From NCBI RefSeq assembly GCF_014696615.1, contig NZ_JACJQJ010000001.1:186001-250000 (forward strand): DNA of 64,000 nt. The letters are read 5' to 3'. The translations under genes were made by a program, and so were the position numbers. The notes under the pieces are model-generated. The model was not told the DNA's origin and did no database searches. It saw nothing but the letters and a program-made list of their open reading frames with translations. The first letter of the stretch is position 1; every line of letters starts with the position of its first letter. Source of the stretch: Nostoc linckia FACHB-104. Its GTDB lineage: Bacteria; Cyanobacteriota; Cyanobacteriia; Cyanobacteriales; Nostocaceae. Positions 36,440 to 45,627 of this stretch are shown one piece after another.

Positions 36440-38038
36440 ATGTTAATTTCTTCAGAAAGCCCTCCACAAGATTTAGTGCTACTCAAATCTGATAATTCTC
36501 CGTTAGAGGTACACTCTGATGAATGGGAATCACGAATAGCACAATTAGTTGGTTTTGACGAGGAATCTGCATCTGTTGATGTAGAAGCAGTATCAGAAGC
36601 TACTGAATCGCAACCATCATTACCTGAACCATCCGAAGTAAAAACTGAGCAGTCACTGTCATCTAATCCCTTTGCCAAGTTAGGTGTGGTCAGTACTGCG
36701 ACTTTAGCTATAGTGTTAGTTGCTGGCGCATTTTTATCGCAGTTGATGGGTAGTAATCAAAAGCCCAAAAAGAATATTATTGTTTCGCCAGAAATGCAGC
36801 CACCTAAAACACAAGACTCCATTGCTGAAGATTTAGCAGCAGAAGTAGAAACTCTCAAAACTAAATTAGCCCTTACAGAACAAGCAGACGCTATCAAATT
36901 AGCACAACAAAAGTTGAGAAGCGGAAAACTCATATCTGCTTCTCAGGTAGCCAATCAACGTAATTCGCAACCAGATACTTTTCCAGATAGACGAACTGTG
37001 TTACCTATAATACCAACACCCGCATTACCACCATCAGCAGTTAATGCACCCCGTGTAGTCACCGTTGAGCGCATTGTCAGATCACCCTATCCTCAACAAA
37101 CGCCTTTTCCTCTACCTTCGCTGTTACCACAGCCAATAGCTACTAACCCAACTCCTCAACCAATAATCAATGTAACTCCATCACCCACACCGAATCCACT
37201 CCAAGAATGGGCAAAGTTAGCAAAGTTAGGTAGCTATGGACAGGTTGCTGTTAATAGTACGCCTAATGTGAATACACCAACTGCGATCAACCAAAGAAAT
37301 GAGCAGGTACCGCCACAGACTAATAATCCTCAGTCTGAACAAACACCTAGACAGCAAACTTCTGTGGTTAGCCAAGTAGCGCCACAGAATCCAAAATCTA
37401 TAGCAATTGGTAGTAGTGCTAAAGCTGTTTTAGCGACCGCAGTATTTGGAGAAACCAGTAAGTCTTCAAATAGCGATAACAAAAATGTATTTGTAGTGCG
37501 TTTGAAAGAGCCATTAAAAGCTGTGGATGGTGCGATCGCTATTCCTGCAAATACCGAATTGTTGGCTGAAATCGGTTCTCTGTCTGAACAAGGCTTACTA
37601 CAGATGAAAGTAGTAAAAATTATTGCAAAAGAGAATGGTAATCTTACGGAAAGAAGCTTACCTGAAAATGCGATGATGGTTCGTGCGTCCCAAGGTAGAC
37701 CTTTAATCGCCAACCAATTCCCTAATAGGGGTTCATCTATTTTAGGTATGGATATAGGGCTATTTGTCTTAGGTGGCCTTGGCAAAGCAGCAGAGTTAAC
37801 TAACCGTACTGAATCTCAAGTTGTGACTACAAATGCTGGTGGCACTATCATTAGTAATACCAACCCACAACGTAACATTTGGGCGGGAGTTTTAGAAGGT
37901 GGGATGAATACTGTGGTTCCCCAAATTACCCAACGCAATCAACAAGCGATCGCCCAAATGAGCCAAAGATCTAATGTTTGGTTTTTACCTGCGGGTACAG
38001 CAGTTGAAATCTATGTTAATCAATTAATGCAATTATAA
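36440..38038 (+). CDS. VirB10/TrbI-like membrane-anchored protein
   Basis: A 532-residue bitopic protein with a cytoplasmic acidic N terminus (1-80) and one membrane helix (about 82-103). Then come a short coiled coil (about 130-165), a Pro/Asn/Thr-rich linker (about 175-330), and a C-terminal domain with an alternating beta pattern ending F-L-P-A-G-T-A-V-E-I-Y-V-N-Q-L-M-Q. This order is that of VirB10/TrbI, which span the envelope in type IV secretion. No other secretion genes are nearby, so it probably acts as a stand-alone envelope protein, perhaps linked to pili or polysaccharide export. HIP1 octamers lie near 37531 and 37947. The start ATG has no strong ribosome site. Confidence 0.75.
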   Translation: MLISSESPPQDLVLLKSDNSPLEVHSDEWESRIAQLVGFDEESASVDVEAVSEATESQPSLPEPSEVKTEQSLSSNPFAKLGVVSTATLAIVLVAGAFLSQLMGSNQKPKKNIIVSPEMQPPKTQDSIAEDLAAEVETLKTKLALTEQADAIKLAQQKLRSGKLISASQVANQRNSQPDTFPDRRTVLPIIPTPALPPSAVNAPRVVTVERIVRSPYPQQTPFPLPSLLPQPIATNPTPQPIINVTPSPTPNPLQEWAKLAKLGSYGQVAVNSTPNVNTPTAINQRNEQVPPQTNNPQSEQTPRQQTSVVSQVAPQNPKSIAIGSSAKAVLATAVFGETSKSSNSDNKNVFVVRLKEPLKAVDGAIAIPANTELLAEIGSLSEQGLLQMKVVKIIAKENGNLTERSLPENAMMVRASQGRPLIANQFPNRGSSILGMDIGLFVLGGLGKAAELTNRTESQVVTTNAGGTIISNTNPQRNIWAGVLEGGMNTVVPQITQRNQQAIAQMSQRSNVWFLPAGTAVEIYVNQLMQL

Positions 38039-38195
38039 GTAGCCATCATGAACTGACGTAAACCAGAACACATGAAAACGGGATAATTGAGGATGCACAG
38101 TGTTCCACAGAGGTCGATCTGACCTGGTGCATCATAGCCTATAGCCTGGTAAGGTTTCAAGGCTTAATCCACATTAAACGTGAATTATCAATTCC

Positions 38196-38939
38196 TTAGT
38201 TTTCTAACCAAGTGCGGTAGGAATTAGCGACGATCGCAGCCTGGGTGCGATCGCGCAGGTTCATTCTCGTTAAAATATGGGTGATGTGATTTCTGACTGT
38301 TCCTTCAGATAAATGCAGATTTTGGGCAATTTCACGGTTATTTTCCCCTTTTGCTAGCAATAACAAGACTTCTCGTTCTCTTTCTGTTAATTCCTCTAAG
38401 CCTGGTGGTAATGGCTGGGATGATTTTGCCTTTGTCAATGGCGCTTCTGCAATTACTTTTTCCACAATTCCTGGGCCAAATTGGGTATAGCCTTGGTGAA
38501 CTGATTGAATTGCTTTGGCAAGTTCATCGGTGGGGGTGTCTTTTAACAAATATCCCTTCGCCCCAAAACGCAGCGCTTCGGCAACATAATCTGTATCGTT
38601 AAATGTAGTCAAAATCAAAACTTTGATATTAGGAAATTGCTGACAAATTATCTGTGTTGCTTGTACGCCATTCATTTCAGGCATTCGGATATCCATCAGC
38701 ACCACATCAGGAAATTGGTTACTTTCCTGCAAAGCTGCGAGTTGTGCGATCGCACTTTGTCCATTATTAGCCTCACCCACCACTTGCAAGCCCGGTTTTG
38801 ATTCTAACAGCGTCTTCAAACCCTGTCGCACAATTTCTTGATCCTCAACAAGCAATACTTTAATCAAATTTGGTATCGGGTAATTGGTAATGGGTAATTG
38901 GTAATGGGTAATTGGTAATGGGTAATTGGAATTTTGCAT
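38196..38939 (-). CDS. NarL/LuxR-family response regulator
   Basis: A receiver domain with D33 and phosphoacceptor D83 (V-L-M-D-I-R-M-P) is followed by a LuxR-type helix-turn-helix (L-T-E-R-E-R-E-V-L-L-L-L to about the C terminus, G-T-V-R-N-H-I). The ATG at 38939 is chosen because a GGGAG ribosome site precedes it; it gives 247 residues. Codons 3-24 then come from a tandem repeat, so the native N terminus may be the TTG just before I-K-V-L-L-V-E-D. The kinase at 38993-40099 lies immediately upstream on the same strand and is the likely partner. It should control transcription of unknown targets. Confidence 0.88.
   Translation of the reverse strand: MQNSNYPLPITHYQLPITNYPIPNLIKVLLVEDQEIVRQGLKTLLESKPGLQVVGEANNGQSAIAQLAALQESNQFPDVVLMDIRMPEMNGVQATQIICQQFPNIKVLILTTFNDTDYVAEALRFGAKGYLLKDTPTDELAKAIQSVHQGYTQFGPGIVEKVIAEAPLTKAKSSQPLPPGLEELTEREREVLLLLAKGENNREIAQNLHLSEGTVRNHITHILTRMNLRDRTQAAIVANSYRTWLEN
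38881..38930. repeat. Tandem 14-base repeat (TAATTGGTAATGGG), about 3.5 copies
   Basis: Exact copies lie at 38881-38894, 38895-38908 and 38909-38922, with a partial copy to 38930. On the minus strand it encodes an in-frame Asn/Tyr/Pro/Ile-rich peptide at the start of the response regulator. It is the kind of short tandem repeat found in heterocystous cyanobacterial genomes. Confidence 0.9.
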
Positions 38940-38948
38940 TTTTTCTTT

Positions 38949-38980
38949 CTCCCTCATCTCCCTCATCTCCCTCATCTCCC
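38949..38980. repeat. Tandem 9-base repeat (CTCCCTCAT), three copies plus part
   Basis: Copies lie at 38949-38957, 38958-38966 and 38967-38975, followed by CTCCC. It sits between the kinase stop and the regulator start. The same unit recurs inside the mannosidase gene at 49169-49197 in the opposite orientation. Confidence 0.9.
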
Positions 38981-38992
38981 AATCCCCAATCC

Positions 38993-40099
38993 CTACTCTT
39001 CCCCCCTGGGAAAATGTGCCATAATTCGACACCCAGCACCAGGGTTACTAAAAAATTCTATCTGTCCCCCCATTGCGGCGGTTCGTTCCCGCATTCCTTG
39101 TAGTCCGAAGCCTGTCACCGGTTGATCAGCATCAAAGCCTTTGCCGTTATCTTGCAGTATGAGCAATAATCCATCATCTCTGGTTTGGATTTTGATTTGC
39201 ACATTTGTGGCGTTGGCATACTTATAAATGTTGGTTAGCCCTTCTTGAATAATGCGAAATACTACATGATTCACAGTATTAGATAAGGGTTGTGATAAAT
39301 CAATTTCGCACTCTGGCTGGATATCGGTGAGGTGATAGAATTCCTCGGCAAGGTTGGCGATCGCAGTTTCGAGTAATTGTCCTTGGAGTGGATCGGAACG
39401 AATGGATGAAACTGATTCCCTTACTTCTCTTAGGGCTGCGGAACCTAGTTTTTTTGCTTCGATTAAAAACTGCCGCGCCCGTTCGCGATCGCTGTACCAC
39501 AGTGTTAATACTGTTTCCATTTGCACATTTAGTGCTACTAAAGAATGTCCTAGAGAATCATGGATATCGCGGGCGATGCGATTGCGTTCTTCTAGGGCTA
39601 CCATTTCCTCAATGCGTTGATTTAATGCCCGTTCTTGTTCTAGCGATCGCCTCAGTTCTGCTTCTTTTGCTTGTAAACGTTGATTTTGTTCTTGGAGTTG
39701 CAGCTGTAAGCGGCAAAGTTTTAGTTGCACTTCAATTCGCGCTAGAACTTCCTCAATTTGAAAAGGTTTAGTAATAAAATCTATACCCCCAACGGAGAAG
39801 GCTTTTACCTTATCAAAGACTTCATTTAAAGCACTAATAAAAATGACGGGAATCTCTTGCGTTTGCGGATCGGACTTGATGTGTTCGCATACTTCGTAGC
39901 CACTCATTCCCGGCATACTAATGTCTAGCAAAATTAAATCTGGTGGTTGAGCTTTGATGCCAATTAATGCCATTGATCCATTTGTAACACTACGTACTTC
40001 ATAACCTTGCTCTGTCAGCATTGCTGATAGTAAACGCAGGTTATCTAGGGTGTCGTCAATGATGAGAATATCTCCTTTGGTTAACTGGTTAAATTGCAT
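38993..40099 (-). CDS. Sensor kinase with N-terminal receiver domain (REC-HisKA_3-HATPase)
   Basis: The ATG at 40099 is preferred to the TTG at 40135 and gives 368 residues. A receiver domain (D-D-T near 14, phosphoacceptor D59 in L-L-D-I-S-M-P) is joined by a coiled coil (about 120-165) to a NarX-type kinase core. H180 lies in R-D-I-H-D-S-L-G-H-S, and the ATPase contains D-N-G-K-G-F-D and G-F-G-L-Q-G-M-R-E-R. It has no membrane segment, so it is cytoplasmic and probably takes phosphate from another kinase or senses through REC. The LuxR-type regulator follows on the same strand. Confidence 0.88.
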   Translation of the reverse strand: MQFNQLTKGDILIIDDTLDNLRLLSAMLTEQGYEVRSVTNGSMALIGIKAQPPDLILLDISMPGMSGYEVCEHIKSDPQTQEIPVIFISALNEVFDKVKAFSVGGIDFITKPFQIEEVLARIEVQLKLCRLQLQLQEQNQRLQAKEAELRRSLEQERALNQRIEEMVALEERNRIARDIHDSLGHSLVALNVQMETVLTLWYSDRERARQFLIEAKKLGSAALREVRESVSSIRSDPLQGQLLETAIANLAEEFYHLTDIQPECEIDLSQPLSNTVNHVVFRIIQEGLTNIYKYANATNVQIKIQTRDDGLLLILQDNGKGFDADQPVTGFGLQGMRERTAAMGGQIEFFSNPGAGCRIMAHFPRGEE

Positions 40100-40658
40100 A
40101 CTTCTCAACGAGCTAAGAGAATCATTAATTATCAATTTCAGATATTTTATATTTTGGATTTATTAAAATGATTTTTTTGAGTGTTGACTGCGAATAAGTT
40201 ACTTCTCTAGTTGTGTACCTTATTTGGTTGCAAACTGCTGCATATTCATGAATCAAATTGAATTGCTATACTGAAATTAATTTTATTAGCAGCGATCAAG
40301 AACTTATCGCCAATGCCTTCTACAATTTACATTTATTAATATTATCGATGGTTCTGTGTAATGTTTTTAGATTGACCAAAAAATAATGCGAATGACTGCA
40401 TAATTTTTAGGAAACTTGCTGTTAAATAAATTTGGCTTGGGACTGACACTAAATTGTAGATTTATGGTGTTGCCATTAAGGGGGTTTTAGTCCCCCAGAT
40501 TATTACATAGTGCATTCTTATTGCATACTACCCTATGGTGTAGTTTTATCTCAGACAGCCAATCCTCTATATTATACTTAAGCAATTTATTGCCATTGGG
40601 AAGCTTCTGAGCCAGCATTCGCATCTACGGATTGCTGTTTCATTAAAGGAGTTTAAAG
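40100..40658. other. 559-base divergent intergenic region between two kinase genes
   Basis: This lies between the minus-strand kinase and the plus-strand hybrid kinase and must hold both promoters. Apart from the AAAGGAG ribosome site at 40645-40651, I see only AT-rich sequence and no RNA gene or clear operator. Confidence 0.6.
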
Positions 40659-43600
40659 ATGCGTCCTTTCAACCATCAATTTGCAAAAGTTGTTAAAAGT
40701 TTACACCTGCGCCACGTTCTCGTGGTGCCTTTTATAGTGCAAATTTCTTTAGCTGTTGGGTTGACTGGATGGTTATCAATTCATAATGGTCAACGCGCAG
40801 TTAATGAGGTAGCCGTTGAACTCCGCAATGAAATCATGGCGCGCATTCAGCAATATCTAAAAACTTATGTGGAAACACCTCATAAAATCAACCAGATTAA
40901 TGCTAATGCTATCCGCTTGGGTGAAGTTAATCTACAAGATTTAGCTGCATTAGAAAGACACCTTTGGTATCAAATTGAAACATTTAATACGGTAACTGCG
41001 GTTTATATTGGCTCGAACTATGGCGAACATGTTGCTGTAGAAAAGGGTGATCATGGTGGCTTTCAGGTAAAAATTTCTGGGAACTCTACCAATCACGAAA
41101 TCCGCATTTATGCTGCGGATAAACCAGGAAATCACACAAAACTTTTAAGATTTAAACCTAATTACGATCCGCGAACTCGTCCTTGGTATACATCAGCAGT
41201 TAAGTCTAAAACAGCAAACTGGGGCGGAATTTATCGGCTATTTGCAACACCTAAATTTGTTTTAAACGCTAGTTTGCCAATCTATGACAATCGCCAAAAT
41301 CTTTTAGGTGTAGCGGCTGTAGATTTTTCCTTGACTGAGATTAGCCAATTTCTCCGCAGTTTAAAAATTGGGCGATCAGGTAAGACTTTTATTGTAGAAC
41401 GTCAAACAGGATTGCTAGTTGGGAGTTCTACCACCCAACAACCTTACGAGATTGAAAATCCCGAAGCACCAATTACCAAGCAAAATCCAGTTCGTATCAA
41501 GGCGATAGAGAGCAAAGATCCATTGACGCAAAACACCGCTAAATATTTGTTGCAACACTTTGGTAACTTCAGCAAAATTGCAGAAAAGCAACAATTAGAT
41601 TTTGACATTAAAGGTCAACGGCAATTTTTGCAAATTCTGCCGATGAAAACTGAGCAGGGTTTGGACTGGCTAATTGTTGTAGTTGTCCCAGAAGCGGATT
41701 TCATGGATCAAATTCATGCCAATACTCGGACAACGATTATACTTTGTATAGCCGCTTTTGTACTGGCAACGGGATTGGGGGTGTTAACGGCGCGTTGGAT
41801 TACTCAGCCGATTTTGAAACTGGGAAGTGCAGCCAAAGCGATCGCATCTGGTAATTTAAACCAAAGGGTTGCTGTGCAAAGTACCACAGAGTTAAATGAG
41901 TTAGCTAAGTCGTTTAACCAAATGGCTTTGCAATTGCGCGCCTCCTTTGACGCTTTAGCTCAAACCAACGAAGAATTAGAAAGCCGTGTAGCCGAAAGAA
42001 CCACAGAACTGGGTGAGAAAAATGCCCAACTTCAGCAAGAAATTCGCGATCGCCAAAAAGCAGAAGCGGCGTTATCCAAATCTGAGGCGGAACTGCGGTT
42101 AATGTTTGCGGCGATGACGGATATGGTTGTGGTTTTTGATCATGAGGGACGTTACCTCAAGTATGTGCAAACCCAATCCTATAGTTATAAACCTGATGTA
42201 GACCGCGTTGGCAAAACAGTTCACGAAGTTTTACCCAAAGAAGTCGCTCATCTCATCTATGATGCTATTCAACAAGCATTGCATCTGCGAGAACAGCCAG
42301 ACAACCCTGATAAAACTCGCAAAAGTGTTTACCTGGAATATCACTTAGCTGTGAAGAATCGGGAAACTTGGTTTTTAGCTAGCGTTTCCCCATTGTCTGA
42401 GAATACAGTGCTGTGGGTAGCTCGTGATATTAGCAAGCTGAAAAAGACTGAAATTGCCCTCAAGCAAGCCAAAGAGGCGGCGGATGCTGCTAACCTGGCG
42501 AAAAGTCAGTTTCTCTCTAACATGAGTCATGAACTGAGAACTCCCCTCAATATTATCCTGGGCTTTACTCAACTGCTGCTGCGGAATCACTCGCTGAATC
42601 CCCAGCAACAAGACTATATAGATACGATTAACCGCAGTGGCGAAGACTTGCTGACATTAATTAATGATGTCTTGGAAATGTCCAAAATTGAAGCTGGTCG
42701 CGTCACCCTTAACGAAACGAATTTTGATTTGTGGAACCTGATTGAGCGATTGCAACAGATGTTTGCGCTGAAAGCCCAATCTAAAGGCTTACAGTTAATT
42801 GTCCTGCGATCGCCCACAGTTCCCCAATATATCCAGGCTGATGAAAGTAAAATTCGTCAGGTGCTGGTGAATCTCATCGGCAATGCAATTAAATTTACAC
42901 AGTTAGGTACAGTAACTTTACGAGTAGATGGGGGGAACCAACTCATTACCCCCAACCAACAACTTACCTTGCACTTCAGCGTTGAAGATACAGGCTGCGG
43001 TATTGCCTCGACTGACTTTGAGAAGTTATTTGAGCCATTTGTGCAAACCGAGACAGGTTACAAATCTCAGGAAGGAACAGGACTAGGATTACCTATCAGT
43101 CAGCGATTTGTGCGGTTAATGGGCGGAGATTTAAGGGTGAATAGTGAAGTGTGCAAAGGCTCAACTTTTACCTTTGATATCCCCACCCGTGCGGTAATTT
43201 TAGATACTTTGCCTACTCCCCAAGAAACTCGCCAAGTCATCGGTTTAGAGCCAGGGCAACCCAGTTATCGGATTTTGATTGTGGAAGATAAACTAGAAAA
43301 TCGGCGGTTATTGGTGGAATTGTTAACCCCCATCGGCTTTGAAATTAAACAAGCAGTCAACGGCGAAGCTGCGATCGCACTTTGGGAAAGTTGGGCACCT
43401 CATTTCATTTGGATGGATATTAGAATGCCAGTGATGAACGGCTTTGAAGCCACTCAACATATTAAAGCCGCAGGTAATCCTCCGCCAGTAATTGTGGCTT
43501 TAACTGGTAGCGCCTTTGAAGAAGACAGATTAACAGCCTTATCCTTAGGCTTTGATGACTTTGTGAGGAAACCATTCCGAGCAAATATTATTTTTGACAA

Positions 43601-43931
43601 AATGGCAGAATATTTGGGTGTGCGTTATGTGTATGCTGACGAGGCTAGTAAACAGCACAACATCGAAATTGGCTCTGCGGTAGCTAATGGTGCATCCGCC
43701 CCAGGTAATTCATTAACAGTTGCAGACTTAGAAGTAATGCCTAGTGAATGGATTGAACAACTGCATCAAGCAGCGCTAAGAGTTAATAGTAAAGAAGTTC
43801 TAAGATTAATTCAGCAAATTCCGCAAAAGAGCGATCGCCTTGCCAAAGCCTTGACTGAATTGGTTGATCGCTTTGGTTTTGAAGAGATGATCGAATTAAC
43901 CAAACAGCAGCAGAAAGCATTTAAATTATAG
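40659..43931 (+). CDS. Membrane hybrid sensor histidine kinase (Cache-HAMP-PAS-HisKA-HATPase-REC)
   Basis: A 1090-residue protein with a strong ribosome site (AAAGGAG, 7-base spacing). Domain order: first membrane helix near 20-42, a periplasmic dCache-type sensor (about 45-355, with F-N-T-V-T-A-V-Y-I-G and R-P-W-Y), a second helix (about 360-382) and HAMP. A coiled coil, a PAS unit (about 480-600) and HisKA follow, with H624 in S-H-E-L-R-T-P. The HATPase has N-L-I-G-N-A-I-K-F-T, and the C-terminal receiver has its acceptor near D920 (W-M-D-I-R-M-P). A tail of about 110 residues follows. It should sense a small extracytoplasmic ligand and phosphorylate its own receiver. Confidence 0.92.
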   Translation: MRPFNHQFAKVVKSLHLRHVLVVPFIVQISLAVGLTGWLSIHNGQRAVNEVAVELRNEIMARIQQYLKTYVETPHKINQINANAIRLGEVNLQDLAALERHLWYQIETFNTVTAVYIGSNYGEHVAVEKGDHGGFQVKISGNSTNHEIRIYAADKPGNHTKLLRFKPNYDPRTRPWYTSAVKSKTANWGGIYRLFATPKFVLNASLPIYDNRQNLLGVAAVDFSLTEISQFLRSLKIGRSGKTFIVERQTGLLVGSSTTQQPYEIENPEAPITKQNPVRIKAIESKDPLTQNTAKYLLQHFGNFSKIAEKQQLDFDIKGQRQFLQILPMKTEQGLDWLIVVVVPEADFMDQIHANTRTTIILCIAAFVLATGLGVLTARWITQPILKLGSAAKAIASGNLNQRVAVQSTTELNELAKSFNQMALQLRASFDALAQTNEELESRVAERTTELGEKNAQLQQEIRDRQKAEAALSKSEAELRLMFAAMTDMVVVFDHEGRYLKYVQTQSYSYKPDVDRVGKTVHEVLPKEVAHLIYDAIQQALHLREQPDNPDKTRKSVYLEYHLAVKNRETWFLASVSPLSENTVLWVARDISKLKKTEIALKQAKEAADAANLAKSQFLSNMSHELRTPLNIILGFTQLLLRNHSLNPQQQDYIDTINRSGEDLLTLINDVLEMSKIEAGRVTLNETNFDLWNLIERLQQMFALKAQSKGLQLIVLRSPTVPQYIQADESKIRQVLVNLIGNAIKFTQLGTVTLRVDGGNQLITPNQQLTLHFSVEDTGCGIASTDFEKLFEPFVQTETGYKSQEGTGLGLPISQRFVRLMGGDLRVNSEVCKGSTFTFDIPTRAVILDTLPTPQETRQVIGLEPGQPSYRILIVEDKLENRRLLVELLTPIGFEIKQAVNGEAAIALWESWAPHFIWMDIRMPVMNGFEATQHIKAAGNPPPVIVALTGSAFEEDRLTALSLGFDDFVRKPFRANIIFDKMAEYLGVRYVYADEASKQHNIEIGSAVANGASAPGNSLTVADLEVMPSEWIEQLHQAALRVNSKEVLRLIQQIPQKSDRLAKALTELVDRFGFEEMIELTKQQQKAFKL

Positions 43932-44338
43932 TTCATGGGCATTATGCTGCATAACTACGGAAACAAACGTAATTGAATCCATAATTGCCTTGCTGCTACC
44001 GGAGCAGGACTATTCATCACTAAATACTCTTTTGGCGAATTTATATAACCCACATTCCGCAGTTGGCATAGACACTGAGAAACAACCTCTCAAGGAGACT
44101 TGACTAGCCGAATCGGGCTTTTACAACCCCGAATTTTCTGTTCGTTCCTGAAGGCTGATTAACGTTTGTATAGTCGCAAAACTATATATACCAAGGCCAA
44201 AACCCAAAAGTTTCATGCTAATAGTGATTACATGAATTCTGAAAATTATGTTTTTTACCGATTCTTAGCTTGGGGAGTTTTGCTAAGTTCGGGGCTGCTA
44301 TTACAATGGAAACTGATCGATATGAGGATACATCAAGA
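43932..44338. other. 407-base intergenic region upstream of rpsU
   Basis: No gene is visible. The stretch should carry the kinase transcript end and the rpsU promoter and leader. A GAGGA ribosome site lies at 44324-44328. I see no clear terminator or riboswitch. Confidence 0.55.
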
Positions 44339-44518
44339 ATGACCCAAGTGGTTTTAGGAGAGAACGAAGGAATAGATTCAGCACTGCGTCGGTTTAAACG
44401 CCAGGTTTCCAAAGCTGGAATATTAGCTGACGTTAAGTATCATCGGCACTTTGAAACACCGTTAGAAAAGCGTAAACGTAAGGCAGTAGCAGCTAGACGT
44501 AAACGCCGTTTTAAATAA
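44339..44518 (+). CDS. rpsU: 30S ribosomal protein S21
   Basis: The 59-residue product ([21 protein letters not shown] onward) is a standard bS21: an early acidic segment, R-R-F-K-R, and a strongly basic end ([13 protein letters not shown]). It joins the small subunit near the mRNA 3' anti-Shine-Dalgarno region and helps initiation. The ATG at 44339 gives the family length; the longer frame from 44270 adds 23 unrelated residues and is rejected. GAGGA precedes the start. Confidence 0.93.
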   Translation: MTQVVLGENEGIDSALRRFKRQVSKAGILADVKYHRHFETPLEKRKRKAVAARRKRRFK

Positions 44519-44985
44519 ACTTATTACTGGTAGTGCTAAAGGCTGGCTTGTTCTAGATATCGGCTTCCGTACTCACTATAATTGATGGTACTCACGGTGT
44601 GGGCAAGGTATCGAGGACAAAATAACCTGATAAGGAACAGAGATGGCTGCTAAAGTCTAGCCTGGAATCTCTTAAAGGTTGCAAGGCCTCCAGACGCTGT
44701 ATAAGACTCATGGGATTTTGAGCCAAACATTTAGCAATGAATGTACCCATAGAGCAACGGTGAGCGAGTTTTGCAGCTCCGACTTAGGCCTGTGGGCAAG
44801 TCGGAGTAGTACACGCAAGCAAAAACACTTCCATGATTGTCAAAAAAAATCACAAAGACTTACCGCACCCCTGATTGGGGTGTGAGTTAGTCTATTTGTA
44901 TAAATATACTGGGTCTCAAGTGTCTGAGTATGGTTGGATGGAGTAGGCGACAATCGCTGCCCATCAACCAAATTCAAACAATCAA
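44519..44985. other. 467-base gap with hairpins, possible small RNA region
   Basis: No open frame resembles a gene. Two good hairpins are present: 44777-44785 with 44798-44806 (9 bp, GC-rich), and 44866-44871 with 44877-44882 (6 bp). These could be an rpsU terminator or a small structured RNA. No tRNA is recognisable. Confidence 0.5.
44777..44806. other. GC-rich 9-bp hairpin in the rpsU-pth gap
   Basis: CTCCGACTT (44777-44785) pairs with AAGTCGGAG (44798-44806) around a 12-base loop. It is the most GC-rich structure in the gap and could belong to a small RNA. No T-run follows on either side. Confidence 0.4.
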
Positions 44986-45627
44986 CTAAGATTCTGAAAT
45001 CTCAATAGTGCGGCTGTTACAACGATTCATTGCTTTTTCTACTCCTTGTTTGAGGCTAAGTTCTATACACTCAACTACAAACTGAAGTACAAGTGACATG
45101 GTTTGATTTTCGGTGGCTGTAAAACGTCCTAGTACATGGGAAACAGCTCCCGAATCATCGTTATTAGCTGCACCTTTTGGTTTCCCAATACCAATGCGTA
45201 ACCGTGGAAAATTTTGGGAACTTAAATGAGCGATCGCACTTTTCATACCATTATGACCCCCAGCAGAACCAGACAAACGGAGGCGGGTCTTTCCTAACGG
45301 TAAATCCATCTCATCGTAAACTATCAACACCGACTCTGGCGGCAATTTATACCAACTAGTTACTGCTTGTATTGCTTGTCCTGAGCGATTCATGTAAGTT
45401 AATGGCTTCAGCAAGCGGATTTTACCCCCCACAGGCGCAACCCCTTCACCATACTCGCCTTGAAACTTTTTATTTTCTGCTAAAGGAATTTGCCAAGCAC
45501 GTGAGAGTGCATCAACGGCTGCAAAGCCAATATTGTGGCGCGTTTGGTCATACTTAGGCTCTGGATTTCCCAACCCGACAATTAGCTGGGGAATCACCAA
45601 AGCTGGTTTTGTAACAGCCTCTGTCAT
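44986..45627 (-). CDS. pth: Peptidyl-tRNA hydrolase
   Basis: The 213-residue product from the ATG at 45627 has the Pth signature V-G-L-G-N-P-E-P-K-Y (17-26) with N21, the catalytic H31 in T-R-H-N-I-G-F, the M-N-R-S-G loop and the Y-D-E-M-D-L-P-L-G segment carrying the catalytic Asp. It releases tRNA from prematurely dropped peptidyl-tRNAs in the cytoplasm. The ATG at 45627 has GAGAG upstream; ATG 45639 and TTG 45642 are alternatives. It is followed on the same strand only by non-coding sequence. tatA lies upstream by about 330 bases. Confidence 0.93.
   Translation of the reverse strand: MTEAVTKPALVIPQLIVGLGNPEPKYDQTRHNIGFAAVDALSRAWQIPLAENKKFQGEYGEGVAPVGGKIRLLKPLTYMNRSGQAIQAVTSWYKLPPESVLIVYDEMDLPLGKTRLRLSGSAGGHNGMKSAIAHLSSQNFPRLRIGIGKPKGAANNDDSGAVSHVLGRFTATENQTMSLVLQFVVECIELSLKQGVEKAMNRCNSRTIEISES

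Noticed and set aside
37330-37785. 151-residue minus-strand frame within the VirB10-like gene
   Set aside because: It has no recognisable domain, and the plus-strand gene has a coherent domain order across the same bases.
38881-38980. CRISPR-like array
   Set aside because: The repeats are directly adjacent 14- and 9-base units without spacers, and no cas genes are present.
38912-39125. Plus-strand frames rich in S-P-S-S-P opposite the response regulator and kinase
   Set aside because: They are translations of the CTCCCTCAT repeat and the antisense of real genes, with no supporting start signal.
44270-44338. N-terminal extension of rpsU from 44270
   Set aside because: S21 proteins start with M-x-x-V near ATG 44339, and the upstream residues do not resemble any S21.
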